NCBI RefSeq assembly: GCF_025527015.1
Contig: NZ_JAODIM010000043.1
Coordinates: 868,001-932,000 of the forward strand
DNA from: Winslowiella arboricola
GTDB taxonomy: Bacteria; Pseudomonadota; Gammaproteobacteria; Enterobacterales; Enterobacteriaceae
Direction: 5' to 3'
DNA length: 64,000 bases
Within the stretch, counting starts at the first letter, position 1. Each line of letters opens with the position of its first letter. This document shows positions 55,653 through 63,363 of this stretch, piece after piece. The translations under genes and the position numbers were made by a program. The notes under the pieces were generated by a model that saw only the letters and a program-made list of their open reading frames with translations, did not search any database and was not told the origin of the DNA.

Positions 55653-56331
55653 TAAAAGCCTCCGGGAGGGGTGCATTTCAGCAGTTCACGTAACTGAGCT
55701 GCTGTTTTCAGATTTAGCGGTGTGTCGATAAATAGCTGCCGAAAACCTACACCGGCACAGTAGTCGAGGATATCGCTAACGACATGTTCTCCATCTCGCC
55801 AGAATTGCCGGTTGGTTTCGATATCACTAATGAATCGATCCAGTCCATAAGGCTCAATGATGTGGTTGCACTGCTCCACAGACCAGCCACCACTTCCATA
55901 AGTCCCCTCGCCTGATCCGGTTTGTTTATCGCCGAGACACAGGTAAAAAAAACCAGTTCACCGATTATTTCATCCAGCTCAACCACGCCTTTTTCGATAG
56001 CCACATCCAGCGGTTTAGTCTGCCAGCCTTTTCCTTCCTGCGGATACACCAGGTTTGAAAGGCGGATGATTTCCCCGACCAGCGTATTGCGCACGCCATT
56101 TGCCCCGTCCCAGCCACCCGATTCAGATGCAATCTTTTCCAGCATCAGACAGGCCACTCGCGGCCCGGCTACGGTGCCTAATCCTTCGGTAAAAATGGCG
56201 GCAAAGGTTTTGCTGAGAATAAGGAAATGCGCTTTGTAAATCTCTCTGGAAATCGGCGTTGAATGGATCCAGGCTGCTCCTGATTCGGTTTCTACCGGCA
56301 CAATCAGATTCATTACACGAGAGATTTTCAT
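55652..56331 (-). CDS. Tail assembly chaperone, -1 frameshift fusion form (G-GT like)
   Basis: The 198-codon frame upstream of the tape measure contains a run of eight T (minus strand 55952-55945) read as GTT-TTT-TTT-ACC. Slipping back one base on T-TTT-TTT places the ribosome in a frame that stays open for 97 codons to the stop at 55652. The fusion would be 226 aa. The extra part includes GGWSVEQCNHIIEPYGLDRF and ends KCTPPGGF. The extension has no start codon with a ribosome site of its own (only a GTG at 55879). Tail chaperones just upstream of the tape measure commonly use such a slip. Confidence 0.7.
55747..56331 (-). CDS. Tail assembly chaperone, unshifted form
   Basis: The protein is 194 aa from the ATG at 56331, which overlaps the upstream stop (TGATG). 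GEIIRLSNLVYPQEGKGW and DEIIGELVFFTCVSA are the conserved core; the C-terminal tail continues past the slip site. It would bind the tape measure while the tube polymerises. Confidence 0.72.
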   Translation of the reverse strand: MKISRVMNLIVPVETESGAAWIHSTPISREIYKAHFLILSKTFAAIFTEGLGTVAGPRVACLMLEKIASESGGWDGANGVRNTLVGEIIRLSNLVYPQEGKGWQTKPLDVAIEKGVVELDEIIGELVFFTCVSAINKPDQARGLMEVVAGLWSSATTSLSLMDWIDSLVISKPTGNSGEMENMSLAISSTTVPV

Positions 56332-56771
56332 CAGAGTTCCCACAAGGCTGAGTTGACGTAATAGGTGCCGGTGAGCGTAATCACGACACCCGGGTCTCCT
56401 CCGGCAAATGTCATATCGCCAACCGATGTGATCGCGGTACTGGCCATATCAAACTCGCCTAAAGTACTGCTGTCGGTATACAGGCGCACGTCCCCGACAA
56501 AACCGTCGTTTTCGATCTGCTTCTTATACTGAGCAGCCATCAGCTGGCTGCGTAGCAGATGGATTTTGGCTTGTACCAGCACATAAGGCTGCGGCGACTG
56601 AACAATCCCGGTCATTGCCGGGAGAGGCTCAACGATATTGCCCTGAAATGTTATCTCGACACCTTCCTTCGCCAGAGCGGACGCGGATACATTCAGCTCA
56701 GGGTGATCGGTAAATTTAGCACTGGCCCTGACACGATTGAGCACGCCGGGGCTGATCATTGGATTATGCAT
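56331..56771 (-). CDS. Tail tube-like protein
   Basis: The protein is 146 aa, beta-rich, directly after the sheath gene, the place of the tube protein in contractile tails. It has no recognised motif; GDMTFAGGDPGVVITLTGTY near the C-terminus is compatible with the tube beta-barrel. Confidence 0.65.
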   Translation of the reverse strand: MHNPMISPGVLNRVRASAKFTDHPELNVSASALAKEGVEITFQGNIVEPLPAMTGIVQSPQPYVLVQAKIHLLRSQLMAAQYKKQIENDGFVGDVRLYTDSSTLGEFDMASTAITSVGDMTFAGGDPGVVITLTGTYYVNSALWEL

Positions 56772-56784
56772 TGTTCAATTCCTT

Positions 56785-58113
56785 TTAAGACAGCTGCATC
56801 GTCACGTTAATATTGAAGATAATTTCCACAAAACCACGCATCGGGGTATAGCTCGCCGACAGACCCGCGTAGCGGCCAGTGCCGTAATCGTCAGGATGAT
56901 GGGTAACGTAGCTTTTAAACGGTACGGCGTTAACTGGAGTGAGACCGTTAACCAGACCGCAGGCAATGCCGGTATTAAATACGCCCTGAGCAACCATCTG
57001 CAGGCGGTCAATACCATCCTGATCGTAATAAAGCGGGTTGATGGGATTGTTGCTGCCATTGATCACCGCGTTCGCCAGCATCCTGTCAACGTTGATCTGT
57101 ACCCAGTCCACCGAGTACCAGTACGTCATATCGTTGCCGTCACTGGTTACCCCTTTGACCAGGATGGTATTGGCGATACCCCCTTCTGCCCCGGTGCCGA
57201 CGTAGTTGATATTGTTCTTCACCAGGGTGGTAAGAAGTGACGATTTTGCCTGGCTGGCATTGACCGCCAGCAGGAAGCGGAACGCCATCGGCGGAACCTT
57301 ATTGATTTCGCTGGGCGAGGCGGAGACCAGATTCCACATTACGGCTGCCGCCGCGTTGGTTAGCGGCCCGCTGTCATCGCAAACAGCGATAACCGATTTA
57401 ATACTGGCGTATGGACTGCGATAATTGGTGTCGGCTGGCGCGGCAGTCAGCGTAAAAAAATACTGCATCGCTTCATTACCGGTATACAGGCTGGCCAGCG
57501 CAATAAAATCAGCATCGCCGTCCCAGTGTGACGGTACCAGATACGCGTAAAAGCGTTTAGCCGGCTCTTCCAGATAACGCTTTAGCGCGGCAACCTGATC
57601 TGTCGTTTTCCCGCCCTGATACCCCAGCTCCAGCAGGTAAGTCCCGACAGAATTCCCCTGCGCGAAAAATGTATTTACTGCGGTGAGCAGTTCTTCACTG
57701 GCGGCAAGCGCAAACAGGCCCAGCGTTGTGGGTTTTCCTGCCAGTGCTGAAGGAGCGATTGTCCATTTCAGCGTGCCCTGGCCAGTCAGCGTCGCGGTGT
57801 ATTTGCCGTTCCAGACCGATGGCGCGCAACCGCTAATAATGATATCGATTTCACTATCCGTATCCCGGTCGATCACCACACCCGCAGGCAGACGCAGCGT
57901 CACCTCTGCGCCGGATGAGGATTGCTCCGCCTCCAGCGAACCGATGGCGTTTTGCACCTGTTCTGTCATTTCAGTATTTCGCGTAATCAGTACCGGATGA
58001 GCGTTTTTTTGCAGCGTGGCGCCATGCGAGATAATAGCGGACATCTGCTGCAAGTTGGACGGTGTTGCGCCGGCAGTTTGTGAGACGTTAACAGTGACAA
58101 TGTTGTAACTCAT
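56785..58113 (-). CDS. Tail sheath-like protein, DUF3383 family
   Basis: The protein is 442 aa. It begins MSYNIVTVNVSQTAGATPS, typical of DUF3383, and contains AYLVPSHWDGDADFIALASL in its middle domain and a closing FVEIIFNINV strand that would extend the neighbouring subunit's sheet. The sheath contracts to drive the tube through the target envelope. This makes the cluster a contractile type. Confidence 0.82.
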   Translation of the reverse strand: MSYNIVTVNVSQTAGATPSNLQQMSAIISHGATLQKNAHPVLITRNTEMTEQVQNAIGSLEAEQSSSGAEVTLRLPAGVVIDRDTDSEIDIIISGCAPSVWNGKYTATLTGQGTLKWTIAPSALAGKPTTLGLFALAASEELLTAVNTFFAQGNSVGTYLLELGYQGGKTTDQVAALKRYLEEPAKRFYAYLVPSHWDGDADFIALASLYTGNEAMQYFFTLTAAPADTNYRSPYASIKSVIAVCDDSGPLTNAAAAVMWNLVSASPSEINKVPPMAFRFLLAVNASQAKSSLLTTLVKNNINYVGTGAEGGIANTILVKGVTSDGNDMTYWYSVDWVQINVDRMLANAVINGSNNPINPLYYDQDGIDRLQMVAQGVFNTGIACGLVNGLTPVNAVPFKSYVTHHPDDYGTGRYAGLSASYTPMRGFVEIIFNINVTMQLS

Positions 58114-59051
58114 TATTTTACCTCATAGTTAAAGATGACTTGTTTAATCAGCTGTCTGGAGATGTCACGCGCGGCGGACTGGTAATAGTTGGCATCGAAA
58201 TCGATACACTTTCTTTTCGCCAGCACAGTGTTCTCTGCCTGATTTGATGTGCTATCGGTGATAACCGGCAGATTGGTTATGCCGAAATGTTCATCCTCCA
58301 GCGCGGCGTGCACGACGTAGTCGAGGTACTCCAGCGCGACGGAATTATTCAGGCCATACAGAGTAATGCGTACCCGATCCTGCGCATGCTGCCAGCGTCC
58401 CGGGACGTACGGCGCGGTCTGCAAAGGCTGAGTTTCGCTGACATCAGCAACGATGCAGGGCGGTTCCAGGTCATTCAGGTTGTGAAATGAAGGGTAAACC
58501 GGAGCAAACTGATTAAGACTTAGCCAGATCGGCATACTGTTGGATAACACCAGCTCGTCAGAGATATCATCGGCGTCATTAATAATTTGCCTGCACATCG
58601 TCGGCAGTATTGCCGTTCCCCGATAATGAACCCCCCCCGCCTGGCTGTAACGGCTATCCACAGGGGCAAAGGCAAATTGTGTACCGGCAAACTCCCCTAA
58701 CCAGAGCGCATCAGAGGTCTGCACATTGAAATCATCAATCTGCTCTGTCGGCGTAAAGATGAGGCTGTTAACCGTGCGGGAGGTGGTATCCGCTTGTTCA
58801 GCGAACACCTGACGGTGAAGGCTGCCATTAAGGGTCATAGTGAACGGGGTATTGATATTCAGACGCTTCAGAACATCCCGGTTGATGATTGCCGCATTAA
58901 CCCAACGGACAAAACCATCCAGCGGCAGCACCTGTTTTATATAAAGACGAAAAGTGATTTGCTGACTTGAGGAGAGGGTTTCAACTGCTGACTGAAGTAG
59001 TGAGGCAAGCTGGTTACCGGTATTCCCGGCAATGTCGTCAAGGCTCGGCAT
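58113..59051 (-). CDS. Hypothetical tail structural protein
   Basis: The protein is 312 aa, start overlapping the end of a small frame upstream and its stop touching the sheath start. SSQQITFRLYIKQVLPLDGF and a long beta-rich region (VRITLYGLNNSVALEYLDYV) are visible. Position before the sheath suggests a neck or tail terminator protein. Not recognised. Confidence 0.6.
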   Translation of the reverse strand: MPSLDDIAGNTGNQLASLLQSAVETLSSSQQITFRLYIKQVLPLDGFVRWVNAAIINRDVLKRLNINTPFTMTLNGSLHRQVFAEQADTTSRTVNSLIFTPTEQIDDFNVQTSDALWLGEFAGTQFAFAPVDSRYSQAGGVHYRGTAILPTMCRQIINDADDISDELVLSNSMPIWLSLNQFAPVYPSFHNLNDLEPPCIVADVSETQPLQTAPYVPGRWQHAQDRVRITLYGLNNSVALEYLDYVVHAALEDEHFGITNLPVITDSTSNQAENTVLAKRKCIDFDANYYQSAARDISRQLIKQVIFNYEVK

Positions 59052-59196
59052 CGTTATCTGTCCATGCGATAAATGAAGTTTTGACCTGGCCGCTATTTTT
59101 TAGCGCTGCAGGAAGAGATTGCACACGCGCATCGTCTCCCCCGCGGTTGCTCGCTGCTGAGCGATGATCTGTTGCGGATGTGATTTCAGCGTCAGC
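59038..59196 (-). CDS. Possible small ORF in lysis region
   Basis: A 52-codon frame MADAEITSATDHRSAASNRG... starts five bases after the endolysin stop and ends within the next gene's start. An alternative 34-codon frame starts at the overlapping ATG at 59204 (MKWLTLKSHP). Either could be a remnant of a spanin-type lysis gene. Weak support. Confidence 0.3.
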   Translation of the reverse strand, partial: ADAEITSATDHRSAASNRGGDDARVQSLPAALKNSGQVKTSFIAWTDNDAEP

Positions 59197-59200
59197 CATT

Positions 59201-59833
59201 TCATCGCAGCACCGCGCAGGCGCGCTCAAAGCGCGCTTTACGTTCGGCAAGTCCATGCTGCCCGCCGTTAATTATTCGGGTAACCCGCACAATATTCCCC
59301 TGATAGCGGCTACAGCCTTTCGACTGCCAGAACCAGGCCGCCGAACGTACGGCTTCCCGCTCCTGCTCCAGTATTTCGGGATTTGCAACCAGATCGAGTT
59401 TTAACGCGTTACCGCAGGCGCGATAGTTATCCCGAAAGGTGATCTGTAAATAGCCGCGTCCGCGATATTTCCAGCCATCCCCAACGGCTGAATTACCGAG
59501 CCGCCCCTGGTAAACCAGATTGGCAATAGCCTTTTGCCGGATTAATGGCAACGCAGGCTCGCCCTGGCGGCGCCCCAGCGCTTGCGCCTGCGCCCGTGAA
59601 ATACGGTACGGGACAAACAATTCCTGCAACGTTTCCACGCTGTAGTTAAAGTTTTCAGTTGTAGCCATAAAGCCGTTAGATTCATGTCCGGTCTGCGCGA
59701 TAAACATCGCCTTATCGAGCGGCGTCGCAATATCCGATAATTCCATTGATTCGACAAAGTACGGAAATAAGCGCGTAGCCATTACGACGCTGATATTAGC
59801 CGCCTGCTGAAACTGGTTAACATCCATAGTCAT
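59201..59833 (-). CDS. Endolysin, GH19 family
   Basis: The protein is 210 aa. The GH19 fold is shown by MFIAQTGHESNGFMATTENF (likely catalytic Glu51 and Glu60), YRGRGYLQITFRDNY and a C-terminal IINGGQHGLAERK. It degrades peptidoglycan to release particles from the cell. It has no signal peptide, so it depends on the holin. Its ATG overlaps the holin stop. Confidence 0.9.
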   Translation of the reverse strand: MTMDVNQFQQAANISVVMATRLFPYFVESMELSDIATPLDKAMFIAQTGHESNGFMATTENFNYSVETLQELFVPYRISRAQAQALGRRQGEPALPLIRQKAIANLVYQGRLGNSAVGDGWKYRGRGYLQITFRDNYRACGNALKLDLVANPEILEQEREAVRSAAWFWQSKGCSRYQGNIVRVTRIINGGQHGLAERKARFERACAVLR

Positions 59834-60159
59834 TTCCCTGAATTATCGATCCCTGCGCGACGCGCGATGACCGCTACGGCGATATTCCGTAAACGATCCG
59901 CGCCGACAAAACCCACCAGCGCGCCGACAAACGCACCGGAACTGGCAGGAAGGCCGAAATACTCCAGTGATGCCGAAATCGTCAGCGCGAATATGCCGCA
60001 GATCATTGCCCCGGTAGCAGTAAAGAGTCTGGATTTTCCGGCGCGTACATCGATCAAGGCTGAGATGCATAATGCGCTGAGGCCGGCATACAGCGAGGGG
60101 AAATTAGCCGACATCCATTTCAGTGTATGTTCAAGCAGACCCGAGTCTTCTGAACTCAT
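59830..60159 (-). CDS. Phage-type holin
   Basis: The protein is 109 aa from the ATG at 60159 (GGAGGAG ahead). The frame is open to 60303 but that extension crosses a terminator. Three hydrophobic segments: SLYAGLSALCISALIDV, TGAMICGIFALTISASLEYF and SSGAFVGALVGFVGA. This is the lambda-class holin layout. Confidence 0.75.
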   Translation of the reverse strand: MSSEDSGLLEHTLKWMSANFPSLYAGLSALCISALIDVRAGKSRLFTATGAMICGIFALTISASLEYFGLPASSGAFVGALVGFVGADRLRNIAVAVIARRAGIDNSGK

Positions 60160-60197
60160 AATCTCCTCCGCACCAGGATGGTGCTTATTGCGGGCAT

Positions 60198-60224
60198 AAA
60201 AAAGCCCCGGCGGATGGCCAGGGC
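60198..60224 (-). terminator. Terminator between antiterminator and lysis genes
   Basis: On the minus strand GCCCTGGC, a 5-base loop and GCCGGGGC are followed by six T. It lies 60 bases after the DUF1133 stop and ahead of the holin start, where a Q-type antiterminator would act. Confidence 0.75.
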
Positions 60225-60284
60225 ATTTTGACAATAATTCAGGTAAATCCCTTGCGGGTGCATCTTTGCGAAGGATAGCTAAAG

Positions 60285-60863
60285 TTAACCACTTTGCGTG
60301 CAACTTTTCAAACGAAATCTTCCGCTATTTGTGTCGAACGCGTCACAGATTGGCAAATACAGCATCGATTCGGCGAGATTTAACCATACGTCGATGCGGT
60401 TCACACATGTTCTCAGAGACCACCCGGGATGCCTGACATTGAGTTCGCGCGCCATCTGTTTTTTACTTTTGCCCCGACCGATATAGCGTTGATGAAGTAC
60501 GCTGAGCAAGGGTTGTTGATCGATAAAAATCTCGCCTATTACCCGATCGATAATCATCGCCTCAGTATCGCTACAAAATGCCAGACCGCTTTTATATTTA
60601 CTCTTCAGCAGATCATCCAGATAGATAGCCAGTTCATCCCGGGTCAGCCCGGATTTTTTCAGACTGAGTAAAATCTGGTTGATCGCCTTTTTACTGATTG
60701 TTTCTGATACGAGAAGTTTATTAAACATATTGACGAAGGTGGCGCTGCCTGTATATGACCAGCGTCCCCACAGGCGTAATTTCCCCTGTATCCAGACCGT
60801 TTCCAGCGTATTCAGACGGTATTCGTCACCTGCAAATCTCCCGCTAGTGGAGGGATATATCAT
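60285..60863 (-). CDS. DUF1133 / Q-type antitermination protein
   Basis: The protein is 192 aa. MIYPSTSGRFAGDEYRLNTL, WIQGKLRLWGRWSY and YIGRGKSKKQMARELNVRHP are close to DUF1133 proteins of lambdoid phages, which occupy the Q position and are thought to let RNA polymerase read through late terminators. Its ATG overlaps the stop of a 20-codon leader frame. Just downstream is a terminator and then the lysis-tail operon. Confidence 0.85.
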   Translation of the reverse strand: MIYPSTSGRFAGDEYRLNTLETVWIQGKLRLWGRWSYTGSATFVNMFNKLLVSETISKKAINQILLSLKKSGLTRDELAIYLDDLLKSKYKSGLAFCSDTEAMIIDRVIGEIFIDQQPLLSVLHQRYIGRGKSKKQMARELNVRHPGWSLRTCVNRIDVWLNLAESMLYLPICDAFDTNSGRFRLKSCTQSG

Positions 60864-60922
60864 GCCCCCTCCTCATGCATCAGGATAATTCGATTGCTAT
60901 TAATAAAGCGAAGCTGTGCCAT
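60860..60922 (-). CDS. Short leader ORF coupled to the antiterminator
   Basis: A 20-codon frame (MAQLRFINSNRIILMHEEGA) begins at ATG 60922, six bases after GGAGG, and its TGA overlaps the ATG of the DUF1133 gene. An ATG at 60925 is also in frame. It may simply ensure coupled translation or be regulatory. Confidence 0.4.
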   Translation of the reverse strand: MAQLRFINSNRIILMHEEGA

Positions 60923-60973
60923 CATATCCTCCGAAGGCACAGCAGTGACACAATACTGGTTGTTCAGGCCAGC

Positions 60974-61174
60974 TTATTCGGCAGTATAACTACCATCAAC
61001 AACGGATTCAATGTGATAACCGACCGCTCGGGTTATTTCTATAAATTCCCTCACAGTGGCAATATATTCACTGTCCGTTAAGAGCCGCATTGAAATTATT
61101 TGTCCGTTAGCCATATTTACTACAATACGGCCGTTTGCAGGGAGATTGCGGATTAAAGTTCTTCTCTTGATCAT
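60974..61174 (-). CDS. Small phage-type protein (66 aa)
   Basis: The protein is 66 aa, starting MIKRRTLIRNLPANGRIVV; AAGGAGAG precedes the start. Beta then helix pattern, not recognised. It is probably the first gene of a short early operon with the antiterminator. Confidence 0.6.
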   Translation of the reverse strand: MIKRRTLIRNLPANGRIVVNMANGQIISMRLLTDSEYIATVREFIEITRAVGYHIESVVDGSYTAE

Positions 61175-61443
61175 ATGATCTCTCCTTGAGAGTAACCATC
61201 TTGCTGTTGGTTCCTTACCAACCCGCTAAAAAAATAAGGCATCTGGCTACCGCAGTACAAATAGCCGGGGTGAAAGATACTTATTTTTACTACACGTTAT
61301 TCAATAATATCTGTTCGGTTATTATTAAATAGTTAATGAATCAATTATAATCCGCTTGTCTTTCCATAGCCGATCAACTGCCATATGGACGCCACCACCA
61401 TCACCAAAAAGCTTCGCGATTAATGCCTGGCGTTTTTATCCTG

Positions 61444-62244
61444 TTACCCCCTGAATCCCTCAGGTATTGAGTAATCAGGCTCCGGCAAACAATCAAGGCC
61501 TCCTTTGCCACAGGCAGTACTAACCTGCCAGGCATTGGCAAACTCCCTGCCCGCGCCCAGAAAACGCTGGGTTTGCATCACAAACGCCGTCCCGATCTGC
61601 CCCTTTGCTTCACAAAACTTAAGGTATCGCCTTGTTCCCTCCAGCATGGCGGCGTCGCTAATTCCTTCCCGCCTGCGCGCCTTCCAGCATGACAGGGCAT
61701 TTATTTTATTATTGCTGCCCTCCCGCGCCGGGTATTGCTGCCAGAGCGTTTCGAATTCATCCGGGTATTTTTTTTCGACAGCTGGCGGCACAATGTTATT
61801 ATTACTTTTAGTTTCTTTCTCTCTCTCTTCCTCTGGTAACCGTTTTTGATCGTGGCGGCTAACGCCAGCAGCGTTACCACTGCGTTTCCCCTGCCGGTGT
61901 TCGCTGACGCGTCGGTTAGTAAGCGCCCGTTTTTTCGAGGAGTTACCGTTATGGCGTTCGAAATTGGGGAAAATCATTGCCTGTTGCGACTCAAGCAGCC
62001 AGCCAGCCTTTATCAGCGCACTGGCAAACCCGCTGGTAAAGGTGATCCGGTCAATTGCAGTTTTGGTAACGCTCATAGTGTTACAGCTGGTATGGCCATC
62101 AACGGTTTGCTGATCGGCCCAGGCCCAAAGGCGCACCAGCTTGCCAAGCACAGCATCCGGGTCCAGCTTCAGAATTTCGGCTATCTGGTAAATCTCGGGC
62201 TTATCCGGGGTGATCACTTCAATCTTTATCCAGCTCGATGCCAT
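61444..62244 (-). CDS. Phage replication-type protein (O/DnaT-like)
   Basis: The protein is 266 aa. The N-terminal part (about 1-100) resembles winged-helix phage replication initiators: MASSWIKIEVITPDKPEIYQ and LGKLVRLWAWADQQT. A charged linker follows (NRRVSEHRQGKRSG, LPEEEREKETKSN), then a DnaT/primosome-like C-terminal domain (FETLWQQYPAREGSNNKINA). In a defective element it may have been kept as a regulator or simply not yet lost. AGAGG precedes the start. Confidence 0.75.
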   Translation of the reverse strand: MASSWIKIEVITPDKPEIYQIAEILKLDPDAVLGKLVRLWAWADQQTVDGHTSCNTMSVTKTAIDRITFTSGFASALIKAGWLLESQQAMIFPNFERHNGNSSKKRALTNRRVSEHRQGKRSGNAAGVSRHDQKRLPEEEREKETKSNNNIVPPAVEKKYPDEFETLWQQYPAREGSNNKINALSCWKARRREGISDAAMLEGTRRYLKFCEAKGQIGTAFVMQTQRFLGAGREFANAWQVSTACGKGGLDCLPEPDYSIPEGFRG

Positions 62245-62356
62245 AACAACCTCTGTGAAGCGGCTCTGTAACGCTGCCAGCGTTACCCGATACGTATCGT
62301 GTCGCTATGGCGAGACAGATCTTCAGATGCATATACCCTCCTTGCGCGCACTGAAA

Positions 62357-62378
62357 TTTACTAAACACTAAACTAAAC
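62357..62378. promoter_or_regulatory. Candidate repressor operator, left copy
   Basis: TTTACTAAACACTAAAC followed by TAAACAT lies in the gap between the divergent replication-like gene and the HTH repressor. A near-identical site in inverse orientation lies after the repressor gene. Confidence 0.55.
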
Positions 62379-62421
62379 ATCAAGCGTTTGCTTATTTGGC
62401 CTTTTCTAATCAAAATGAGAT

Positions 62422-62787
62422 ATGGACATCAGAGAAATCAGGCGCACGCGCCTCAGACAGTGGTTTAGTGGTCAGCCACTCCCCGAAAAAGAGAAGAGCT
62501 ATTTATCGCAACTGATAAACGGCAAATCCTCTTTTGGTGAAAAGGCTGCGCGGCGCATTGAGCATGATTACGGCATGCCGCTTAAGCACCTCGACAGCGT
62601 TAGCAGTAGCGATAAAGAGTCAGAAAACATTGAGTTAGATGAAAATGAAAAGGCGCTGATTGCCTGTTTTCGTCGTTTCCCCGATGCAGGTAAGCGCGAG
62701 ATGATGGCTCTGTTCAGAGACAAGGCGGAAGAATACGACCGGCTTTTTGATGAGCTGGCAAAACTGCGGCAGGCTGCTAAAAACTAA
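62422..62787 (+). CDS. Short HTH repressor-like regulator
   Basis: The protein is 121 aa. The N-terminal HTH (about 1-60) has YLSQLINGKSSFGEKAARRI and EHDYGMPLKHLD, as in CI/Cro-type proteins; the C-terminal part (DENEKALIACFRRFPDAGKR) is helical. The LexA-type autocleavage domain is absent. It is divergent from the rest of the cluster and likely controls it. Ribosome site weak. Confidence 0.75.
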   Translation: MDIREIRRTRLRQWFSGQPLPEKEKSYLSQLINGKSSFGEKAARRIEHDYGMPLKHLDSVSSSDKESENIELDENEKALIACFRRFPDAGKREMMALFRDKAEEYDRLFDELAKLRQAAKN

Positions 62788-62807
62788 CCACCCCTCTCTT
62801 TTTTGAT

Positions 62808-62831
62808 AACCGGCTTAATGCCGGTTTTTTT
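62808..62831 (+). terminator. Rho-independent terminator after repressor
   Basis: AACCGGC, a TTAAT loop and GCCGGTT followed by seven T lie 21 bases after the repressor stop. Confidence 0.88.
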
Positions 62832-62872
62832 GGTTCCTCAACAACTATCACCCACCAAACACTTTACTTAAT

Positions 62873-62889
62873 GTTTAGTATTTAGTAAA
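62873..62889. promoter_or_regulatory. Candidate repressor operator, right copy
   Basis: The reverse complement, TTTACTAAATACTAAAC, differs from the left copy at one base in 17. Its position just after the repressor gene, in inverse orientation, is unusual. Confidence 0.5.
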
Positions 62890-63194
62890 CTCAGCTTAAC
62901 AAAGCCCACCCCGTTACAAACTGAATACGCCGGGACAAGACCCCGAGTTATCCCGGTGCAGTTTGAGGCAAAGTAGCCAGCCTGAGGCAGATGAACATGA
63001 CGGCAGGGGTGATTTTGCAAGATTTGGCAGACATAACGCAGCAGTGACACACTTCAGTTCTGACAGCGTGAAAGAACGCATACGGGTTTAGGTTCACTAT
63101 CTTTATCACTCATGATCGAAGGTAACAGGAGGAAGAAACGGCGCCGACCTTTCATAAGCAACGATCGCTGTCAGAACGCTGATAGCGGAATCAG

Positions 63195-63290
63195 CGGATC
63201 GATACGCAAGAATTGCTGGGGCATAAATCGTCCAGGCAGGAAGTGGTGTTGCTGAATATGAACATTATCGCTCAGTCCGGGTGGTGGCCT
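63195..63290 (+). pseudogene. Possible remnant of a tyrosine recombinase C-terminus
   Basis: One plus-strand frame reads RIDTQELLGHKSSRQEVVLL..., and the stretch QELLGHKS resembles the C-terminal LLGH motif of phage integrases. A stop lies 10 bases upstream and the frame soon ends, so no function remains. This is a short match and uncertain. Confidence 0.35.
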
Positions 63291-63332
63291 GGGATAGCTG
63301 GCGATTGATCAGATCGCTTAACCCGGACTGAG
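63271..63332. repeat. 12-bp perfect inverted repeat
   Basis: CTCAGTCCGGGT (63271-63282) and ACCCGGACTGAG (63321-63332) flank 38 bases. It could be a terminator for the MetE-like gene, a recombination site or a trace of a mobile element. No flanking duplication was seen. Confidence 0.5.
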
Positions 63333-63363
63333 TTCCCTTCAAATGATCTCATCTCTGGCGATG

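Larger units (their letters stand above)
62832..63363. other. Intergenic region, 532 bases
   Basis: No intact gene is seen. It has the inverse operator copy (62873-62889), a possible integrase remnant (63195-63290) and a 12-bp inverted repeat (63271-63332). It forms the right boundary zone of the tail cluster. Confidence 0.5.

Noticed and set aside
55652-55879. Independent 75-codon gene before the tape measure
   Set aside because: It begins with a GTG lacking a ribosome site and the frame is open upstream to the slip site, so a frameshift extension explains it better.
60160-60303. N-terminal extension of the holin
   Set aside because: It crosses a terminator and lacks a ribosome site; the ATG at 60159 has an excellent one.
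63271-63332. Terminal inverted repeats of an insertion sequence
   Set aside because: Only 38 bases lie between the arms, there is no transposase and no target duplication.
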